Shown: piece after piece, positions 56,261 through 58,505 of the stretch | Position numbering within the stretch: the stretch's first letter is position 1 | Layout of the letters: each line of letters begins with the position of its first letter | NCBI GenBank assembly: GCA_937924405.1 | Contig: CALDVW010000052.1 | Location: forward strand, 1 to 58,505 | Length of the DNA: 58,505 bases | Direction: 5' to 3' | DNA from: an uncultured Lysobacterales bacterium | Lineage (GTDB): Bacteria; Pseudomonadota; Gammaproteobacteria; Xanthomonadales; SZUA-36 | Made by a program: the position numbers and the translations under genes | The notes under the pieces: model-generated | Seen by the model: the letters and a program-made list of their open reading frames with translations, nothing else | Database searches by the model: none | Told to the model about the DNA's origin: nothing

Positions 56261-58243
56261 ATGCTTCAGATTGTCATGACGTTTAAAAACCATTGCCTGA
56301 AGTGGGTTGTGTGTGCCTTGCTTCCAGGCCTTTTCTGCACCAATCCCGCGACAGCCGATCCCTATCCGCTGGAGTACTGGGCACTGCGTGACGTGGTCAG
56401 CCGCGTGCAGGTCTCACCCGATGGCAGCCGCCTGGCATTGATGAGGATCATGGCCCGCGACGCCAACCCCGTGCTGGAAGTCTACGACGCGTCGAATTTT
56501 GACAAGGAACCCTTCCGGTTGAATGCAGATCCGATGGAGATCATCTGGTACTGGTGGGCGGGCGAGCAGGATATCGTGGTGTCATTCCGTCAGAGAGTTC
56601 GCACCAGGATCGACGGCTTCAACCAGGGCGTATACGAGTACAAGCTGGCCTTGCTCGACGTGAAGAAGGAAGAAATTGAACAGTTCCGCGAGGTCAATCC
56701 GCAATTTGAAAACCTGCTGCCGAACAAGCCCGACAAAGCCATCATTTCGTTCAATCCCGGCGGTGACAAAGGCATCGAGAAGATAGATGAGGCGTTCAGG
56801 CCCCGTGCTTACTACGAACTGGATCTCGAGAAGGAAACCAAGAAGCTGCTGGTGCAGGGCAAGCTGACCCTGGGTCAGGTCGAGTTCGACGCCGACGGCA
56901 GGCCGTGGGCGGCCAGGGGATTCGATATTTCGAAAAATGAATTCATTTGGTATATCCGCAGAACCGGAGCCGGCGGCTGGGAAGAAATCCACCGTCGGCA
57001 TGAAGACAGTTTTGAAACGTTTGAAATTGAAGGTTTTGACCCGGACAAGGCCGATACATTACTCGTGACCGCCACCAATGGCCGCGACAAAGCCGCTTTG
57101 TGGGAATTCAATATCAACAGCAAGTCATTCGGGGAGATGATCTATGGCCGCAACGACGTTGACGTGGCCGGTGTGCGCCGCCACAGTAATCCGTGGACCG
57201 ATCAGGACACAATAGTCGGCGTTGCCTATTCCACCGATAAACCGCATGTCGAATACTTCAATGCGATTGAGGGTGCGACCTACGCTCAGCTGGAAGGCCT
57301 GATCCCGGACGCTCATGACCTTAGAATTACGAGCCGCTCGAAGGACGGGAATACACTGACTGTCTATAACTCCGGGCCGCATGATCCGGGCACCTACTAC
57401 CTGATCAAGGATGGCGCGCTCAAGACGGTTGGTGGAAAACAACCGATGCTGAAGTCCGAGGCCCTGGCTGATGTTCGTTATATCAACTACAAAGCCCGCG
57501 ATGGAAGAACGATTTACGGTTTCATCACCCTGCCAAAGGGCGACCCGCCTTTTCCGACTGTGGTGCTGCCTCATGGGGGGCCGTTCGTAAGTGAAACCAT
57601 CGGCTATGATGAATGGGGCCAAGTGCTGGCGAACAATGGTTACCTGGTTTTACAGCCTCAATATCGCGGTTCCCTGAATTACGGGCTGGATTATTACATG
57701 GCTGCTTTCAAGGAGAGCGGGCAGGGCGGCTACAGCATGCAGGACGACAAGGATGACGGCGCCCTTTACCTGGTGAAAGAAGGGTTGGCTGACCCCGACC
57801 GGCTGGCCATGTTTGGCTGGTCTTACGGCGGGTATGCCGCGCTGGTGGCGGCTGCCCGCAGTCCGCAGATTTACCAGTGCGTGGTGGCCGGGGCAGCGGT
57901 TTCCGATACCCTTATGCAGGTGGGTTATTACAGCCGGCTGTTGCGCGGCGCTTCCGAAATGGAGCAGATCAACATGTGGCGGGACAGCATTTCACCGATC
58001 GATGTAGTGGGGCAGGTCAATGTCCCCATCCTGCTGATCCATGGCAGTGTCGATCAGCGGGTGCCGCCCATGCATGTGCGGAAGTACGTAGACAAGCTGG
58101 AAAAATACAACAAGCCTCACAAGTTCGTCGAACTGGATGGTGCTGACCATTTTTCCAACACCTTGTTCTACGACCACCAGCTCAAATTATACGAATCACT
58201 GATCGGTTTCCTCCAGAAAGACTGCGGCCCGGGAGGGCTGTAA
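56261..58243 (+). CDS. S9-family serine peptidase (prolyl-oligopeptidase / acylaminoacyl-peptidase-like)
   Basis: 660 residues; ATG at 56276 is an alternative start. An N-terminal hydrophobic segment (WVVCALLPGLFCTNPATA) looks like a signal peptide, so it is exported. The beta-propeller domain (about 40-400) begins VSRVQVSPDGSRLAL. The alpha/beta-hydrolase domain has the nucleophile S521 in GWSYGGYAALVAA, D598 in GSVDQRVPP and H630 in GADHFSNT. It likely cleaves small peptides in the periplasm after outer-membrane uptake. Confidence 0.92.
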   Translation: MLQIVMTFKNHCLKWVVCALLPGLFCTNPATADPYPLEYWALRDVVSRVQVSPDGSRLALMRIMARDANPVLEVYDASNFDKEPFRLNADPMEIIWYWWAGEQDIVVSFRQRVRTRIDGFNQGVYEYKLALLDVKKEEIEQFREVNPQFENLLPNKPDKAIISFNPGGDKGIEKIDEAFRPRAYYELDLEKETKKLLVQGKLTLGQVEFDADGRPWAARGFDISKNEFIWYIRRTGAGGWEEIHRRHEDSFETFEIEGFDPDKADTLLVTATNGRDKAALWEFNINSKSFGEMIYGRNDVDVAGVRRHSNPWTDQDTIVGVAYSTDKPHVEYFNAIEGATYAQLEGLIPDAHDLRITSRSKDGNTLTVYNSGPHDPGTYYLIKDGALKTVGGKQPMLKSEALADVRYINYKARDGRTIYGFITLPKGDPPFPTVVLPHGGPFVSETIGYDEWGQVLANNGYLVLQPQYRGSLNYGLDYYMAAFKESGQGGYSMQDDKDDGALYLVKEGLADPDRLAMFGWSYGGYAALVAAARSPQIYQCVVAGAAVSDTLMQVGYYSRLLRGASEMEQINMWRDSISPIDVVGQVNVPILLIHGSVDQRVPPMHVRKYVDKLEKYNKPHKFVELDGADHFSNTLFYDHQLKLYESLIGFLQKDCGPGGL

Positions 58244-58278
58244 GTGCGGGCCATAACCGCGATTAGAGCATGTCGCAG

Positions 58279-58385
58279 GAGAGGTATCCATTAACCCTTT
58301 CCAGGACACGCTCGAGACATCCCTGTGCGCTAAGCAACTGTTCCCGACAGTTGATTGTCCTGAAAAGAGTTAACGGATACCTCTC
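58279..58385. repeat. 107-base element with 30-base terminal inverted repeats
   Basis: Arms 58279-58308 and 58356-58385 pair in 27 of 30 bases (starting GAGAGGTATCC). Between them, 58309-58355 holds a hairpin CAACTGT-TCCCG-ACAGTTG (58335-58353). It resembles a MITE or REP-type intergenic repeat. I saw no flanking target duplication and no transposase. It begins 36 bases after the S9 peptidase stop. Confidence 0.75.
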
Positions 58386-58460
58386 GTTCATCACCATCGC
58401 AATGTGAGCGGACCAAAGCTTCCCAAGAGGTGTCGGGTACCTGTCTGCGGGACCTTCGGG

Positions 58461-58505
58461 CTGTCGGGAACAGCCGAAGAGTGCACAGGGATGTCTTGAA
58501 CGTGT
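58461..58505. repeat. Second, inverted copy of the repeat core, cut by the window end
   Basis: This segment is the inverted complement of 58306-58350 in 37 of 45 bases. Its hairpin is GGCTGT-CGGGA-ACAGCC, a paired change from CAACTGT/ACAGTTG in the first copy. The copy runs off the window; the remainder should resemble CCTGGAAAGGGTTAA and a terminal GGATACCTC. Confidence 0.7.

Noticed and set aside
58279-58505. Integron attC site
   Set aside because: The arms begin and end with GGTATCC/GGATACC rather than the RYYYAAC and GTTRRRY core boxes, and no integrase or cassette genes are present.
1-58505. CRISPR array, prophage or insertion sequence
   Set aside because: No regularly spaced repeats, no phage structural genes and no transposase or integrase frames were found.

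Overview
The window is a gene-dense, roughly 55-60 % GC bacterial chromosome segment with about 47 protein genes. I see no rRNA, tRNA, CRISPR array, prophage or transposase. Gene content and order point to a gammaproteobacterium near the Xanthomonadales/Chromatiales border, possibly a marine Woeseia- or Wenzhouxiangella-like lineage. This rests on the run smpB / ratA-rnfH / bamE / fur / recN / grpE-dnaK-dnaJ / dapB-carA-carB-greA-rpfE-recJ, with prfB-lysS further on; the same neighbourhood is known from Xanthomonas. Large TonB receptors at both ends suggest an aquatic, polymer- or peptide-scavenging heterotroph. The affiliation is inference from synteny and protein resemblance.

Layout. 1-3.4 kb: 5' part of a TonB receptor, a nitrilase-type amidohydrolase and a MocR-type regulator with an unusual C-terminal extension, all leftward. 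3.4-7.5 kb: smpB, ratA-rnfH, divergent bamE/fur, recN. 7.5-12.1 kb: grpE-dnaK-dnaJ with two near-consensus sigma-32 promoters and no hrcA, then dapB. 12.1-19.9 kb: carA-carB-greA-rpfE-recJ, the last joints being 4-base ATGA/GTGA overlaps. 19.9-32 kb: a metabolic block (surE; two SDRs and an APH-type kinase; a CNNM/CBS transporter; then a leftward operon of three acyl-CoA dehydrogenases, a MaoC hydratase, a quinone-oxidoreductase-like enzyme and glpD). It lies between recJ and prfB, which are neighbours in Xanthomonas. 32.1-36.7 kb: a secreted protein of unknown function, prfB with its programmed +1 frameshift, lysS, a glycosyltransferase. 36.7-51.2 kb: an omega-amidase gene, then a long leftward array (TraB-family protein, dusB, nhaC, mfd, csiV, M16 peptidase, DUF6394-like protein, K+ channel). 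51.2-58.2 kb: rsgA/orn divergent pair, a second TonB receptor and an S9 peptidase. The last 230 bases hold a structured inverted-repeat element and part of a second copy.

How the genes may work together. The most interesting metabolic reading is the kinase at 22.4 kb plus the acyl-CoA dehydrogenase at 28.4 kb. They look like the two halves of animal ACAD10/ACAD11 and the separate LvaA/LvaC proteins of Pseudomonas levulinate catabolism, that is, phosphorylation of a 4-hydroxyacyl-CoA followed by elimination into beta-oxidation. The neighbouring SDRs, MaoC hydratase and a second, apparently heteromeric dehydrogenase pair fit a pathway for branched or hydroxylated acyl-CoAs. The second TonB receptor and the S9 peptidase may form a peptide-use pair. 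The DUF6394-like protein and RCK-gated channel are translationally coupled and may form one ion-transport unit.
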